This document shows positions 9,548 through 22,161 of a stretch of 64,000 nt of DNA, one piece after another (the stretch's first letter is position 1; every line of letters starts with the position of its first letter). The stretch spans positions 124,001 through 188,000 of the forward strand of contig NW_014575554.1 of the NCBI RefSeq assembly GCF_000708205.1. The letters are read 5' to 3'. The stretch is from Mixia osmundae IAM 14324. Taxonomy: Eukaryota > Basidiomycota > Mixiomycetes > Mixiales > Mixiaceae. The notes beneath the pieces are model-generated. The model saw nothing but the letters and a program-made list of their open reading frames with translations, ran no database searches and had not been told where the DNA came from. The position numbers and the translations under genes are program-made.

Positions 9548-11479
9548 ATGGCTTCACACCTCACCGATGAGAAGAACAGCATCAGTTCGATGGACAAGAC
9601 GGGCTCGCCTCAACACCAGCAGCCTGTCGTTCGCTCCCAGCCAGCAAAGGGCAAGTATGCCATGGACCTGTCTGCCGCCTCTGGCAAGTCCAAGGTCCCT
9701 GCCATCCTCATGGTCACCTTTGCTGCCTTTGGTGGTCTCCTCTTCGGGTAAGCAACCTTGCTGGCTAGCATCATGTTCTACTTGCCGATGCTCATCTGAC
9801 CTCAACAGCTATGATACCGGCTACATCTCCGGTGTCAAGGCCATGCCATACTGGCTCCAGTCGTTTGGCTCGCCTGACGCGACTGCCGTCTCTGGCTACA
9901 GCATCACCACTTCTCAGGATTCGCTCGTAACCTCAATTCTCTCGGCCGGTACCTTCTTTGGCGCTCTCCTCGCTTTCCCTCTCGGTGATCTTGCTGGTCG
10001 CAAGCTCGGTATTCAGCTAGCTTGCATTGTCTTCTCCATCGGTGTCGCCCTGCAGACTGCTGCCACCAAGATCCCCCTCTTCGTCGTCGGTCGTGTCTTT
10101 GCCGGTCTCGGTGTCGGTATGGTCTCGTGCCTTGTGCCCATGTACCGTGCGTTTCGATCTGCTTCTCTCATGCCATGACCAGAGCTTACCCGCTTCTTGC
10201 AGAGAGCGAATGCGCGCCCAAGTGGATCCGTGGCGGTATCGTAGCTTGCTACCAGTGGGCCATCACCATCGGTCTATTGCTCGCCGCCATCGTCGTCAAT
10301 GCCACCAAGAACCACGACAGCGCCTCAGCCTACCGTATCCCCATCGGTATCCAGTTCGTCTGGGCAGCTATCCTTGCCGGCGGTATGGCACTCTTGCCCG
10401 AATCGCCTCGCTACCTCATCATGAAGGGCCGCGACGAAGCCGCCCGCCGCTCGCTCGGCCGCGTCCTGACTGCCGATGCCGACAGCACTGAGGTCAATGA
10501 GGAATTCGCAGACATCACCGCCGCTCTTCAGCACGAACGCGAGATTGGTGCCACGTCATACCTAGACTGCTTCCGATCTGGCGAAGGCCGCAACGCTCTC
10601 CGTTCGCTCACCGGTATCTTCCTCCAGGCGATGCAACAGCTCACTGGTATCAACTTCATCTTCTACTACGGTACTACCTTCTTCCAGCGCTCTGGTATCA
10701 GCAATCCCTTCCTCATCACCATCGCCACGAACGTCGTCAACGTCGGTATGACCGTCCCAGGCATCCTGCTCGTCGATCGTGCTGGTCGTCGTTGGTTGCT
10801 CATCTACGGAGCTATCGGCATGTGTGTCTGCGAGTACCTCGTCGCCATCGTCGGTGTCACCATCTCCACCTCCAATGAAGCCGGCCAAAAGGTCCTTGTC
10901 GCATTCGTCTGTATCTACATTGCCCACTTTGCTGCCACCTGGGGTCCTCTCGCCGTACGTTCCTTCCGGCCCTTTTCAAAGTAGTCGACTGACATGTCTT
11001 GCGCAGTGGGTCGTCTGTGGTGAAATCTTCCCGCTCGCCATTCGCGCCAAGGCAATGTCCATGTCCACCGCTTCCAACTGGCTGTGGAACTTCGGTATCG
11101 GCTATGCCACTCCTTACCTCGTCGACTCTGGCCCCGGTAAGGCTGGCCTCGGTGTCAAGGTGTTCTTCCTTTGGTACGTCGTGACACCAGCCTAGCGCCC
11201 ATACAATACTAACGATGCCACTGCAGGGGCTCCACATGTCTGCTGTGCATTGTCTACGCCTTCTTCCTCATCCCAGAGACAAAGGGTCTATCGCTCGAGC
11301 AAGTCGATATCCTGTACCGCAATTCTTCGATCCTCAACTCCAACAAGTACCGAAGACAATTGATCCAGCAGGATGTCCACGCTGCCGACGTCGAGGGCGC
11401 AGCAGCATTGCCAGAAGACAAGCGACCGGCACTGCTCAACCCTACCAAGAGCAACACCGGCGAAGTCGAGCACATTTAA
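9548..11479 (+). CDS. Hexose transporter, MFS sugar porter family
   Basis: Five exons (9548-9747, 9809-10146, 10203-10954, 11007-11173, 11227-11479) encode 569 residues with twelve predicted membrane segments. Sugar-porter signatures are complete: GYDTGYISGV in helix 1, GDLAGRKLG after helix 2, a PESPRYLIMKGR sequence at the central loop, QQLTGINFIFYYGTTFF in helix 7, and PETKGLSLEQVD after helix 12. These proteins carry out proton-coupled or facilitated uptake of glucose and related hexoses across the plasma membrane. The N and C termini are hydrophilic and cytosolic. All four introns are 52-61 bases with GT donors. High identity to fungal high-affinity hexose transporters is evident from the motifs, but substrate preference cannot be read from sequence. 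Confidence 0.95.
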
Positions 11480-11640
11480 TCGCACCTTAAAAATTCGTTG
11501 TAAATGATCGGGCTAATGTCGCAATGCAAGGACCAGGGTATATGAAAACGTGTGCAATGAAGCTGTCGCTTGTGCACTTCTCCGTGACTAGAGCGACCTG
11601 GTAATATTGATCTATGAAGCGATGTGATGCCGGTTGGCAT

Positions 11641-14321
11641 TCAGTTGACAACTCTCAATTGCTGTCGAGGAATAGTTACGACGGCAACATCGCGCGTGTT
11701 CATCTCTCGCTCGAGCTGATCGTCATCGTCATTCGAATCCCATTGTGCGTTGTGCAAGCCTCCATGGCCTTGCACCCAGGCTGCGATCAGGTTCTGTTGC
11801 TGACACGCAGGATCCGGCTTCACTCGTTCGTCTAACTTGCCGTGCGACCGCCACCGATAAAGTAGTGTGACAAAGAGTGATGCTGCTTGTCCAGGCCGAC
11901 CGCGCAGAGCTAGAAGTATGACGGCAATGTAGAAGCCCGCCACGATGCAGCACAGAAGTGCAAACAGGCTTTGCCGCCAGCTCCATGCCGCGCCAAGCAA
12001 GAGTGCCACGCCAAATCCGATCACGGCATGCGTCAAGCAGCGGATTGCTATAGCGAGCCGGCTGAAGTCACTTGGGTTGTCTGGATTTACTAAAGATAGC
12101 AGCCGGAGGGCGGGCGATTGTCGTGGAGGAGCTTGCCACAACCCTGACTGGATCGGACCCATGCTGAGCTCGCTCATTGACCTGCCTTGTATTTTCAAGC
12201 TCGTCGAACTTGGCTCAGGCGAGTGCTGCCCAGGCAGAGCGAGAGTGCCCTGGCTGGCGCGAACGCGACGATTGACAACCCTGAACGAGCTGGAATCGCG
12301 GCAACGATCTGAAGCGCCAGATAGTCGCTTGGATGTGACAGACGAGATGTAGCTGATGAAGGAACGGGTGCGCGATTGTCTCGTTGCGGGTGACTCGTCG
12401 TAGCCCTCCCTTGCAACATCTCGATCAAGCATAGCAAGCTGGACAGATGAAATTTCGTGTCTTAGCTTCTGGGCTGGAGTCGGCGGTCTCGCGTAGACCG
12501 CGCTGCGGTAGCGCGCCAAGCGCACAAAGAGTGCACAGGGCAGCGCCAAATAGCTCAAAGCACAGTAGACCAGCGCCGCCTGTGCATGTCTCGATTGATC
12601 GAGCACATTCATCAGAGACGCGGTCTCGTGGCTATCGGTGCTCTTTGTGCGGAGGAGGCCAGCCATGAGAGAGCTGACGCCGGTCGCCCATCCGATGCAG
12701 AGCAACGCTATTCCGCTGTAATCGATGGCAGAAGATGTGCAAGCAGCTGCAGCTGCCGATAGCTGACCCTCGAGTCCTTCCACAGAAGGTATGGCTGCTC
12801 TGAGCACGACGAAGCCAGCCAACAAGCACAGGATGGAGGAAAGCCCGAGTACAGAATGTAGCATCGAAGCTGATAGGCCGGCCGTAGTATCGGTAGATCC
12901 GGCAGGGCTACCATTGGGTGCTTTCTGGACCGCACAACTGTCCAAGAATGTCATATTATTCGCATTTCCTGGCGTTGCCACCGAGCCTCCGTAAAGGCGA
13001 AGCAGCCACATTGCGTTTGAAGCTTGACCAGACGTACTGTCGCGGCCGCCATAGATGATGACGTCGACGGCGCCTGAATCTACTGCACGGCTACCTTTGA
13101 TGCTCCCGATACTACTTTGCAGAGAGACAGCACTGATATCTAGGCCGAAGCTCGGGAACGATCCGTCACTGTCAGGCGCAGGGATGACTCGCATCCAAGT
13201 TGCGGAAGATGCGCTATAGACGGCCACTTCGCCAGCATGTAATGCATCGTATTGGTCCGTGTCCACAGCGCCACCTATCAATAGAGCTTGCGAGCTAAAT
13301 GCAGCATTGGCACTGTTGAGATTAGGTACCATAGCCGCGCCCAGCCGAGCTGCGGGACAGCTTTGTGAAGATGAGATACTGGGTGCTGCTTTGCCGAGAT
13401 CGGAAGGATCAAAGGAAGATCCCATGGTGGCCACACTGATTGTAGACAGGGCGCAGGCGAGATCGGGAGCCCTATCTAGGTATGTCTTTGCCGAGGTCGC
13501 AGTCGCATTGCAGCCACTATACTGCACGAGTGTGGAGCCAGGCAAAATCGTTCCTGCCGCACCATACCGTTGGAGCAGCCCGGCCGACGAAGGCTGTAGG
13601 ACACTGAGGCTTGCCGTTGCAGATTGCACGTTGCTGCTGACTTGGCCTTGCAACGAGATTGTCTGGAGAGCGTCGCTGGCCTTGGATATACCACCGGCGA
13701 GTACGAATGCATTCGAAGTATTTGTCGAGCTGGTGTACGTTGGATCGATGCCGCCTACGGCTGACCATGTAGGCTGAGCGCCATCGGGCGTGTCGACTCG
13801 AGTCCAAAATTCGTAGAGCGAATCGAAGAGCCAGAGATCGTTGAGTGCTGTCGTGCCATCGCTGGCAAGTCCGCCGAAGAGTGCGACACCGTTGCGATAA
13901 TTTGATGCAGAGTCATACGTACAGGTCGAGTGGCTGCGAGAGCTGGGAGCGGCGCTCAATCCGTTCGGCGGCGAGGGTTTGCTCCAGCTGAGCGTAGTGA
14001 GATCGAGCAGATATGTGCCAGAGGTAGCAGACGAACTTGACCTGGATGGATCGTGAGAGGGTCAATTGCGCCAAGCTCTGCTTCTGGCGAGACTTGCCTT
14101 CCTCCAAAGAGAAGCAGAGAGCCAGATTTTGTGCTGGTTGAAGCGGCTAGTGTCGGTGCAGAGAGACATGCACCGTACAGGGCAGGTGGAGACAAGCCGG
14201 TTGCGTTGAGCTGCTTGGAGAGATTGATCCACTGCATTGGAGGCACGCCGAGACTGTCATCTACTTCCACCGCACGGACGGTCGCAATCAGGATCGCGGC
14301 AGATGCAAGCCGCGAAAGCAT
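11641..14321 (-). CDS. Secretory Kelch-repeat protein with multi-pass membrane C terminus
   Basis: Exons 14321-14098 and 14041-11641 give 874 residues. A signal peptide (MLSRLASAAILIATVRA) is followed by Kelch blades: LLLFGGR, GTYLLDLTTLSW, VALFGG with LNDLWLFDSL, LIGGAV, then VIIYGGR with NAMWLLRLY. After about residue 370 come at least five hydrophobic segments separated by Ser/Arg-rich cytosolic loops. The first blade is restored only if a 56-base GC-AG intron (14097-14042, donor AG/GCAAGT) is removed; reading through shifts the frame. Fungal proteins with a luminal or extracellular Kelch propeller and a membrane domain are widespread but poorly characterised. A role at the cell surface or secretory pathway is inference. 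It converges on the hexose transporter and is divergent from the GH26-like gene. Confidence 0.82.
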
Positions 14322-15143
14322 GCTCGCACACTTGTAGCGTTGGTCTCATGCTGCACACGGGAGACACGCCGTACAAGGTGAGCATATTGCGCGTCGACAG
14401 CCATCATGTCACGTCTGTGCCTTCGAGCTGTCGTCACGCCAAACAGGGGGAGGAGGGGGGGCACAGACAGTTGTCGAGGCAACAGATTTCAGGAGAGCAT
14501 GTCAATCTCACGCGCGCCGTGTGAGAAAGACGGCAAGATAAGAAGGAGGCCGTCGCCAGAGTCAAAGGAACAGCAAAAGGCCAAATCGGCAAGAGCAAGT
14601 GCAGTGGAGCACACTTTCAGCATTCCGATCGGGATTTGTCTCGCGGAGGGAGGCGTCTTGTTTTTATTCAGGGAGATTTCATTCTCTCGCGCGAGATTCT
14701 GCGCAGCCCACCGAGTGAACGAGCCAGGCTCGCTTTGCCAGACAGTCCGGCCAGAGACCGTCACAGAACGACCGGCAGATTCGCACATCGTTCGTCGGAG
14801 AGCCATGGCGTCCGCATCGACGAGCGCTCAGTCGCGCATCTCCAAGCCGAGACGGCACAGCCGCATTGATCCCACTAGCCAAAGGCAAACGCGAAAAGGC
14901 ACACGCCAGGCAGCCCTAGAGCCATCGGACATCACTCAATCCGCACTACCATCAGAGTGTCACTTGGGACTCGTCTGTCCATGCCATCTCATCTCCGATC
15001 TCGAACATGAAGGTACACCGGATGAGCCGAGGGGAGGTCAAGCGAAGAACGTCCGGCGAGCTGTGGCGGCTTCCATCGTATCTGGTGACGACTCACAGCC
15101 CATCAGACATCATTCGTCAAGGAAAGCGAGTCCACTTCTGAGT
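14322..15143. other. Long divergent intergenic region with an open plus-strand leader
   Basis: This 822-base gap lies between the divergent Kelch and GH26-like genes. From 14406 to the GH26-like start the plus-strand frame stays open and in phase with that gene. The predicted peptide is basic and of low conservation character, so I treat it as promoter and 5' leader. In-frame ATGs at 14406 and 14804 could give N-terminally extended forms in which the signal peptide becomes an internal anchor. Confidence 0.45.
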
Positions 15144-16661
15144 ATGACCTGGCTCCTACTCGTCGGACTATGCCTGGCGCTCATCAAGCCTGTTGCGGCT
15201 CAATCTGCGCTGTATGAACCAGCAGGAGAGGGCGTGCTCTTCGGCGCATGGCTCAACACTTCCTCAGGTACGTGCTCTGGCCTTCTGTTTGATGTCTGAC
15301 TGACGCGACCGTCTCAGGCGACGTGCCGACCGCGTTCAACGCCAGGCTTGGCTACAACGCTTCCGTCTTTCAGATCGCTCAGCAGATTCCCATGCTCGCT
15401 TACAACTACACAACCGGTCAGTCAGATACTCTCTAGTGCAGCTCGCCCGATCAGACTGACGCGTGCTCACAGGCGCCGGTGGGCCCGCGCCGGAGTACCA
15501 CATCGAGCAATCCTTCACTGACGCCGGCGTTTTCTTGACGGTCTATCCTTCCACTCTGGCCTCCGTCACTGCACAAGACCTCACAGATCTCGGCAACCAG
15601 CTGCTTAATTATACCGTCACTTACAATCGCACTTGCTTTTTGCGATGGGCGCCCGAAATGCAGGGTCTCTGGAATCCTTATGGTCAACAACCCACAGAAT
15701 ATGTCGCACTCTGGAAGATCATGTATCCCGCCATCAAGGCAATCGCACCCAACACTGCTATCGTCTGGGCACCCAACACGGGTCAATCTTATCCTTATGG
15801 TCAGACAGCACCCACGAACGCCGCCGACTTGGCCGCACTTGACACGAACGGCGACGGTCAATACGACAATGCCGATGACCCATTTAGCCCTTACTACCCC
15901 GGTGATGCGTACGTCGACTGGATCGGCATGTCAGTCTACTACAAGGGCCCCAATCACCAAAACCTCAACGTTCCCCAGACTGGCGGTTTCTGCTCGTCTG
16001 AGATACATAATCTCGATCCAGACACTGGCGTCGTCAATGTTGTCGACTTTTACGAGACGTACTGCACCAAAGCTGGCAAAGCATGCATGGTGCGTTTGCT
16101 GCCCTAGCCGCTCTTCGAGGTCAGCTGACATCCTCTACGCAGCTTGCTGAATCTGGTTCAGCCTACCACGAAACGGTGGCCGGTGGCTCATCTCAGCTAG
16201 CGATGCAGCAAGCCTGGTGGCAAGACTGCATGCTCAATACGACTTTCTATGATGCCAATCCCCGCCTGAAGCTGATCATGCAATTCGAGTACGAGAAGCT
16301 CGAAACTGACGGGGGCACGGCGGATCTACGTGACTATCGACTCACCAACGCTACCGACGTCCTTGCGGCGTTCCAACAAGATCTAGGCACCACAGCAGAT
16401 CGGTTCGTCTGGGCAGGCTTCAGGCAACCACCCGCTGCCATCCCGACGACAGGTCGACCCACCGATCTGCCAGGCCAGACCCAACCCGCCACTTCGACAG
16501 GTCCGCCCGCGCTCGCGACTGTCAGAAATACCCAGACGAGCTTCCCCTCGCTATTCTTCGAATCGTCAGCAGGGCGAAGTTACGCTCTCGCTTACGCTGC
16601 GGCGAGCGCGAGCATGATGGCAGTCATCGGCGCAACAGCGTTCATGTCAAAGGCACTATAG
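15144..16661 (+). CDS. Secreted, probably GPI-anchored GH26-like glycoside hydrolase
   Basis: Four exons (15144-15267, 15318-15416, 15473-16089, 16143-16661) give 452 residues. A signal peptide (MTWLLLVGLCLALIKPVAA) leads into a TIM-barrel hydrolase. The acid/base motif FLRWAPEMQGLWNPYG resembles the RxxHEMNGxW motif of GH26 mannanases, with the catalytic Glu in PEM. IVWAPNTGQSYPYG and YVDWIGMSVYY follow. The likely nucleophile Glu sits in MLAESGSAYH and is created across the last splice junction. The C terminus has a Ser/Thr/Pro spacer, a small-residue site (SSAG) and a final hydrophobic segment, the layout of a GPI-anchor signal. Substrate (mannan or another beta-glucan) is not certain. Wall remodelling or plant-polymer breakdown are both possible. 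Confidence 0.82.
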
Positions 16662-16818
16662 ACGGTAGCAAGATTTCAGCATTCGCATCGTGTACCATCA
16701 TGGACATTCATAGCTTCACTCGAGCTCAGTGTATATGGATATGCATCACCTATACACTACGCATCTCCCTGAACCGTGTAGCGATAGTCTCAAATGTGTG
16801 CATGATCGAAACAACTGT

Positions 16819-18374
16819 CTACTCTCGTTTGTGCAGACCACCGACTGCCGCCAACGTGGACGGTAGCTCTGCCTCGCCGACCTGATAGAGCAGCACGACA
16901 GATGCAGCGACCGACAGGATCAAGACGATCGTGATGCCTGCCAGTAGCACAAACGGACTGCAGCAGCGCTTCAGCTGTACTCATTCTTGGGATACGCGAA
17001 GCTTACCTAGAGATATCCATCTTTTGGCAAGTCTCGCCTGACCACACTGTCGTCTTTCCGTCCTCTGTCGTCGGACTGCAGGCACAAGTCCAGCAGCCTG
17101 TTTTGCCATACTGAACGCCAGAGACGCAGCTGCCGTGGCCATTGCAAGTCGATGTACTGTTCTCGCAGCTCGATTGAGAATCGTAGCAGGATCGGTAGCT
17201 GGCCACAACCGGCGTCGTGGAGGGCGCCGGCTTGTCATCATCCTGTCGCTTGCTGTAGCCTCGTCTCGGGTGTGTTGAGAACGGCTGGACTAGCGCGCGT
17301 CGAGTAATCTTGGTATTATGGCGTGGCTTTGCATCGCGCGGCACGACCATTGTGATGACCTGTGCTGCGTCGTTCGTCGCTCGCGCATAGGCTTCTTTCG
17401 CAGCCTGGAGACATCTCAGCTTTGCTTACGCGGCTCGGAACATCGTCTTACTGTCAGGATCTGCTCAAAAAGCGACCGGGCTTGCTTGAATTCGCTCGAG
17501 TCGCTGCCCAGCTCGGCTTCCAGTTTCGACAGCGCCTGAAAGCGCATTGCGCTGACACTAGACCTGGCCTCTCTTCTGGCAGAGAGGGACTCGACGAAGT
17601 GATCGATTTGGTTCAGCTCGGCTACAAATTCGCCTGTCGAGGCCTGTCATGTTTTAATGTCAACAGTGGACGAGCTAGATTGTGTCGTGTGCCTACTGAG
17701 TCGCTCAAAAAGTCGAGCTGGTTCAGCCATTGTCCAGCAGCTTTGATCGGCTGCTCGACACGAGCGGAGCCACGGACAAGTCGCGATGCCCAGAAGAGGC
17801 CATCAGAGACCTGACCTGAGAGCCAGTCTCGGACACCTTGGGCATGTGTTGAGAACTCTTGGAAGCCTCTGATCGATGAGAGGTGAATGCCAAAGATCTC
17901 GGCAAATTGAGTGAGATAAGTCGCAATGAGCGCATCAAATGCAGCGGTCGAGGGTGCATCTGTCATGACCATCGTAGGTCTACTAATCTCACCGAGAGCA
18001 TGGCCAATTTGCACAGCGTCGGCGTCATTGGACTGGATGACGAGCAGCAAGGTGTCCTTGGGTGCCGATGACGCCCAAGGATCAGCTTCGCCCTTCGTCG
18101 CTCCTGCCTCGTCGAGCCCCATCAAGCCCCATAAGGTCGCCCATCTCGAGCCAGATCCCTTTGAGTCGACGAGGGACGTCCGCTCGTATGCTGACAGTCC
18201 TAGATGATGGGCAAGTACGATATTGGCCTCTACGGGCGATACCTCGAGATTCTCGATTGGGGCTTCGCCCAAGAGTGATTGATACGTAGGACTCGGTGTG
18301 ATGTAGATACCTGCCCTTCTTTGCGCCAGCACCGCTGTGGCTAACAGGCTCAGGGCTGCGATAGGCCGCCTCAT
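16819..18374 (-). CDS. Vps3844/DUF3844 family type I membrane protein
   Basis: Four exons (18374-17697, 17643-17452, 17404-17007, 16957-16819) encode 468 residues. The signal peptide MRRPIAALSLLATAVLA is followed by a luminal region. The family-defining C-terminal Cys-rich domain has YRSCYDSQSSCENSTSTCNG, HGSCV, GCWTCACSPT and WSGETCQKMDIS. It then runs directly into a transmembrane helix (FVLLAGITIVLILSVAASVV) and a short tail. This matches the fungal DUF3844 proteins (Vps3844 in fission yeast), implicated in vacuolar or ER-endomembrane function. Each junction was fixed by phase: the Cys-rich domain and the membrane helix are on separate exons. It lies in tandem 93 bases downstream of TERT. 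Confidence 0.87.
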
Positions 18375-18466
18375 CTTTCGCAAGGTATACACGGCCGCCG
18401 TCGCGCGCGAAGACAGGGCTAATCAAGATTCGGGCTTCTACGTCGAAGTCCTCTCTCATGCATTGC

Positions 18467-21400
18467 TCAGCAGCGGGTCTGCAAAAGATATTCGGTAGCA
18501 GGCGTCCCGACGATTGAGCTGAGTCGATGAGCAATCGCCTGGCTTTTGGCGGTGCGCATGAAGCTGCGCATCCCCTGAAGCATGACCGTGTATCTCGTCG
18601 GTCGCTGTGAGAGCACGTCGCAAAAGGCTTTGTATGCGATCCTGTGGCGTCATCAGCCATCATCGCATTGTACTGCAGAAGACCGACCATTCGACCTCGT
18701 GAAATCGAACATTGCAGTTGGCGCCTGCTGCTACCGCGAAGCCAACCTGCGCCCGGCTTCGCGCACTGACGAACGTAAAGCGGACGAGCTGGTCAAGTAT
18801 ACCTGTATCGTCATCAATAGATAGACTTCAAAGAAGTGTGTGACAGCGTACGGCAGAAGAATGAGGCGTCGTGGCCTTTGCGTGGCTTCCACATGCGCAC
18901 AATGGCATGGAACCGCATCGCGGCCATCACAAAGCTGGTATAAAGGTTGGAAAGAACGCCATGGTCACCATTGAGATTGCTATCGTTAAAGAGAATGTGT
19001 GTACGCTGCTTCAATGTGCCTAGCAGAGACTGCAGCAATGCTCGTCCTTGATGTCCAATCCGGTCGACTTTGATAGAATCTGCCGCACGAGTCGTCCGTA
19101 ATAGCTGCGTACTGGGCTGCACAGTGAGCGTGCGGACGTCGATCCGTAACCCGCACCAGATGAGACCTTCTCCAACGGCCAACTTGGGCACAGAAGTCAC
19201 ACCGTCCCGTTGTAGCATATCAAAGTTGATGAGCGTCTTGTCTGGTCCAATGTATGCACCATGCGACTCAGACCCTTGCTCCATGACACGTAGATACCGT
19301 TCTGCGTCGGCGCGCGAGGTCGTCAAGAAGAGGGAGTCGTCGAGATACCGCAATAATGTATTGCCCGGCTTTCTGACGAACGGCAATTCAGTATTCTCTA
19401 GGTTGCCATAAAGTAGATGCGCCAAAATAACAGAGACGACTGAGCCTTGTGGTATGCCTCTTGTCTGACGATAAAATCGGGAGCCGAAGCGGACAATATT
19501 GTTACATATGTGCCGCTGAAGTACCTGCAAGACTTGCTTGCGGGTCTCTTTGATCTGCACCACACCATCGATGAAGATACCATGTCGCACAGTCTCAGCA
19601 AAGGCATCGATTCTGTCTGCTTGCTGAGGTTCCAAGTCTTGTCGATAGGCACTGTCCACGTATCGCTTTTGCGCCTTCCCACTACTAGGTCGCACGGCCG
19701 ACGATCGGCTTATAGTATATCTATCGCCGCTGACAAACTCAGCGAGCAACTGCATGAGCTTGCCTTGGTCCATCTTGTCGTACGCGCTTTCAAAGTCCGT
19801 CTTGACAACGAAGACGAACGGTAAACTGCCATCTGCTGTCTGAATGCTTTGGCGATACGCGACGAGCTTCGTGTAGATGTCGTTGTTGCTCAGTACACCG
19901 GCACCAAGACTTGCTGGTTTCTGCGAGCGCTCCAAGAGGAGCACCCGAAAGGCACTCCGCAATTTGGTATTAAGGGATGTTTGCGCGCGCACTAGCCACG
20001 GACCGCGGCTTGAACGGCAAACGCTGGCAGGTCGAGTGTATGTGAGCGTGCGCGAGCTCGACAGATTGACGATCGGCCGCATGCCAGACTTTTTAGGTAC
20101 GAAGCGAACATCTGAGCAGGCAAAGTTTTCGTCTCGCGCAAGTCGCAAGATATCTTGCTTCGTCAAGGGCGTCAGAAGCTCGCGTGTGAAGTCTGTCGTC
20201 AGTCCAGAGCATAGCTTCTGCCAGTCGTCGTGGCGATAGTACAGCGTTCTCTGCTGAAGATAGCCCGAACTTTCTGTGGCATAGAAGTTGGTGCGAAGCA
20301 GGTCGATGACAATGCTATCGCATATCCATAGCACGAGCTCCGCCAGAAGCTCCTGTCTCTTGATGCTGTCCGAAGCAGTCCCACGCTGCTGTCGTGCAGC
20401 CGTATCTTGCGGGAAGCCCCAGTCGAGGTCGGTCGTGCGCAGGCCTTCGAGGAAGAACGCCAAATTGAAGCGCTGATTCAACCGAGCATACACAAGCGCC
20501 GAGATTCGACACTGCAAGCGCCTCACATTCGAATTACCACCCAGGAGTTCGACTGGCAGTAGTTCCGCAAGCGCGCGCGATATGAACCGCTTGACTTGCC
20601 ATGTCGGGATCGCATTGTCCGTATGCCGCGCGTTTGGCGCCTTCAGCAAAACTGACTTGCTGGCATCGCTGGTCATCCGAGCAGTCGCGAAGGGATGATC
20701 GTCGAGCTGTGTGGTCACAGAGGGATTGGTAGTGGGTTTCGATTCGCGCGACATGACTGTGCAACCTTGCTTTCTGCCTGCCACTGTGCGCGGACAACAG
20801 CGATCGAGCAGCCTTTTGTAGTCAATCTTCAGGTGCCTCTGGTGCATCTGCCGGAGCCAAGGAAGGCATGTCCGTAGTCGTCTTGGTGTCTGGCAGAAAC
20901 CGATTGGATAGCTGGGTATGCCTGGCTCGGCTTCCTTTATCTTGCCTTTGCGAGATCGCCGTTCCGGAACCGCTTGGCGGATCTGTTCTCGCGCTTTCAA
21001 GATCTCCGCACGACGATCGTGCGAGGAGCCGCGACCATTGGGATCTTCTTCGCTTGTGAAAGCATTAGCAATTCTGAATTGGCGCGGGAAGATGGTGCGC
21101 AGCAGAACAAACTCGAATAACTCGTCTTGGTCTGCGTTGAGTGGATGCGAAGGCGAGAGACCAAAGACCGGTAGATGTGTCTCTTTGTCGTGCGTCCTTC
21201 GCCAGCGTAATACCTTGCCCCGATGAACGAGCACTTCCGTCGGCGTGCGCGGCTGGTCAGTCCTCGAGCTGACTGGGTCCTGCGCGTCGTCTGTCTTTAG
21301 GCGTTTAAACCCCTGCTGTCTCGAAGCAGTGAGCGTCACGTCTTCGTCTCTTGCACGCTTCTGCTGTGGGGAGTGCAGAGGCAATTCGACGGCGGTGAGA

Positions 21401-22161
21401 AAGCGCACTATGCGCGGCGTCTTTGATAATTTGAAGCCCACATCAACGCCGCTCCTCGGACGGGGTATGGCAGAGAGCGGCTCGCCACAGAGCTGATGAT
21501 AACATCCTTGCGATGGTTTGATGGGCACAAAGACGGCAGTATTGAGCAAGAGAGAGCTCATAAGGTCGTTGCCAATCCTACGCTGCCGTGAGCATTGCGC
21601 AAGACTCTGGCGCCGTAGCTCACCTCGTCAGCAACAGTGCCCACTCCGCACTATGTGTGAGACGCGTGACCATGCCATTTGTGTGCTCAGAGACGATACC
21701 AGAGCGGTCAGTGAAGGTCGCGCTGCCTGCGTCGCGTCTATCGTCTGCCTGTGTTGCTATTCAGGGGACTGTTGTGACGACCGAACAGCACTGACTGAGC
21801 GAAAGCCAAGGCTCAACAGATGACGTTTGTCGCCATAGCGCACTCCTTTGAGGAAGAGACGCTTGATAAGTTGGTCCAACAACTATGGAACTCACGTCAG
21901 CGAGCGGATCGAGGCGCGGATTGCACTCGCTTGTGACATGTTCGATTCGACGATGACTCTATCGATCTTGGCGTCGTTTGCAATGCAGCCATTGTAACAG
22001 ACCAGGCATGATAGGAGCTCCGCATATTCTGTAGGATCCTCTGGGCGTTCCAAGCGCGTATTCGCGGGCAAGCGCTGAGCGAGATATGTTCTGAGAGAAG
22101 TGACAGTGGTATAGTAGCGACATAGGATCTTGTGCACCGTAGACCGCTTTGACCTGGCCAT
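18467..22161 (-). CDS. TERT: Telomerase reverse transcriptase, catalytic subunit
   Basis: Six exons (22161-21931, 21882-21796, 21748-21624, 21577-18852, 18802-18688, 18641-18467) assemble into 1152 residues. TERT extends chromosome ends by copying its RNA template. The N-terminal TEN-like region starts CRYYTTVTSLRTYLAQRL. The telomerase-specific T motif is at FYATES (about 579). Motifs 1/2 contain DVRFVPKKSGMRPIVNL (637), motif A VVKTDFESAYD (catalytic Asp 742), motif B' RGIPQGSVVS, motif C RYLDDSLFL (Asp 894 and 895) and motif E WCGLRI. The C-terminal extension is on two further small exons and continues DASFFCRILDQLVRFTF, then EVEWIAYKAFCDVLSQRPTR. Exons 1-3 and 5-6 were recovered by phase and by similarity to known TERTs. 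The first intron needs a GC donor (GCGAGT) and is the least certain. Confidence 0.93.

Noticed and set aside
12447-13777. Several plus-strand open frames antisense to the Kelch gene
   Set aside because: They have no domain signature and mirror the codon pattern of the minus-strand gene.
18582-18824. Plus-strand open frame of 80 codons with an ATG
   Set aside because: It lies antisense to the last TERT exons and introns, whose minus-strand frames restore the TERT C-terminal extension.
19070-19824. Reverse transcriptase motifs first considered as a retroelement
   Set aside because: The T motif, TERT-type motifs A-E, TEN-like exons and C-terminal extension identify telomerase; there is no integrase, endonuclease or terminal repeat.
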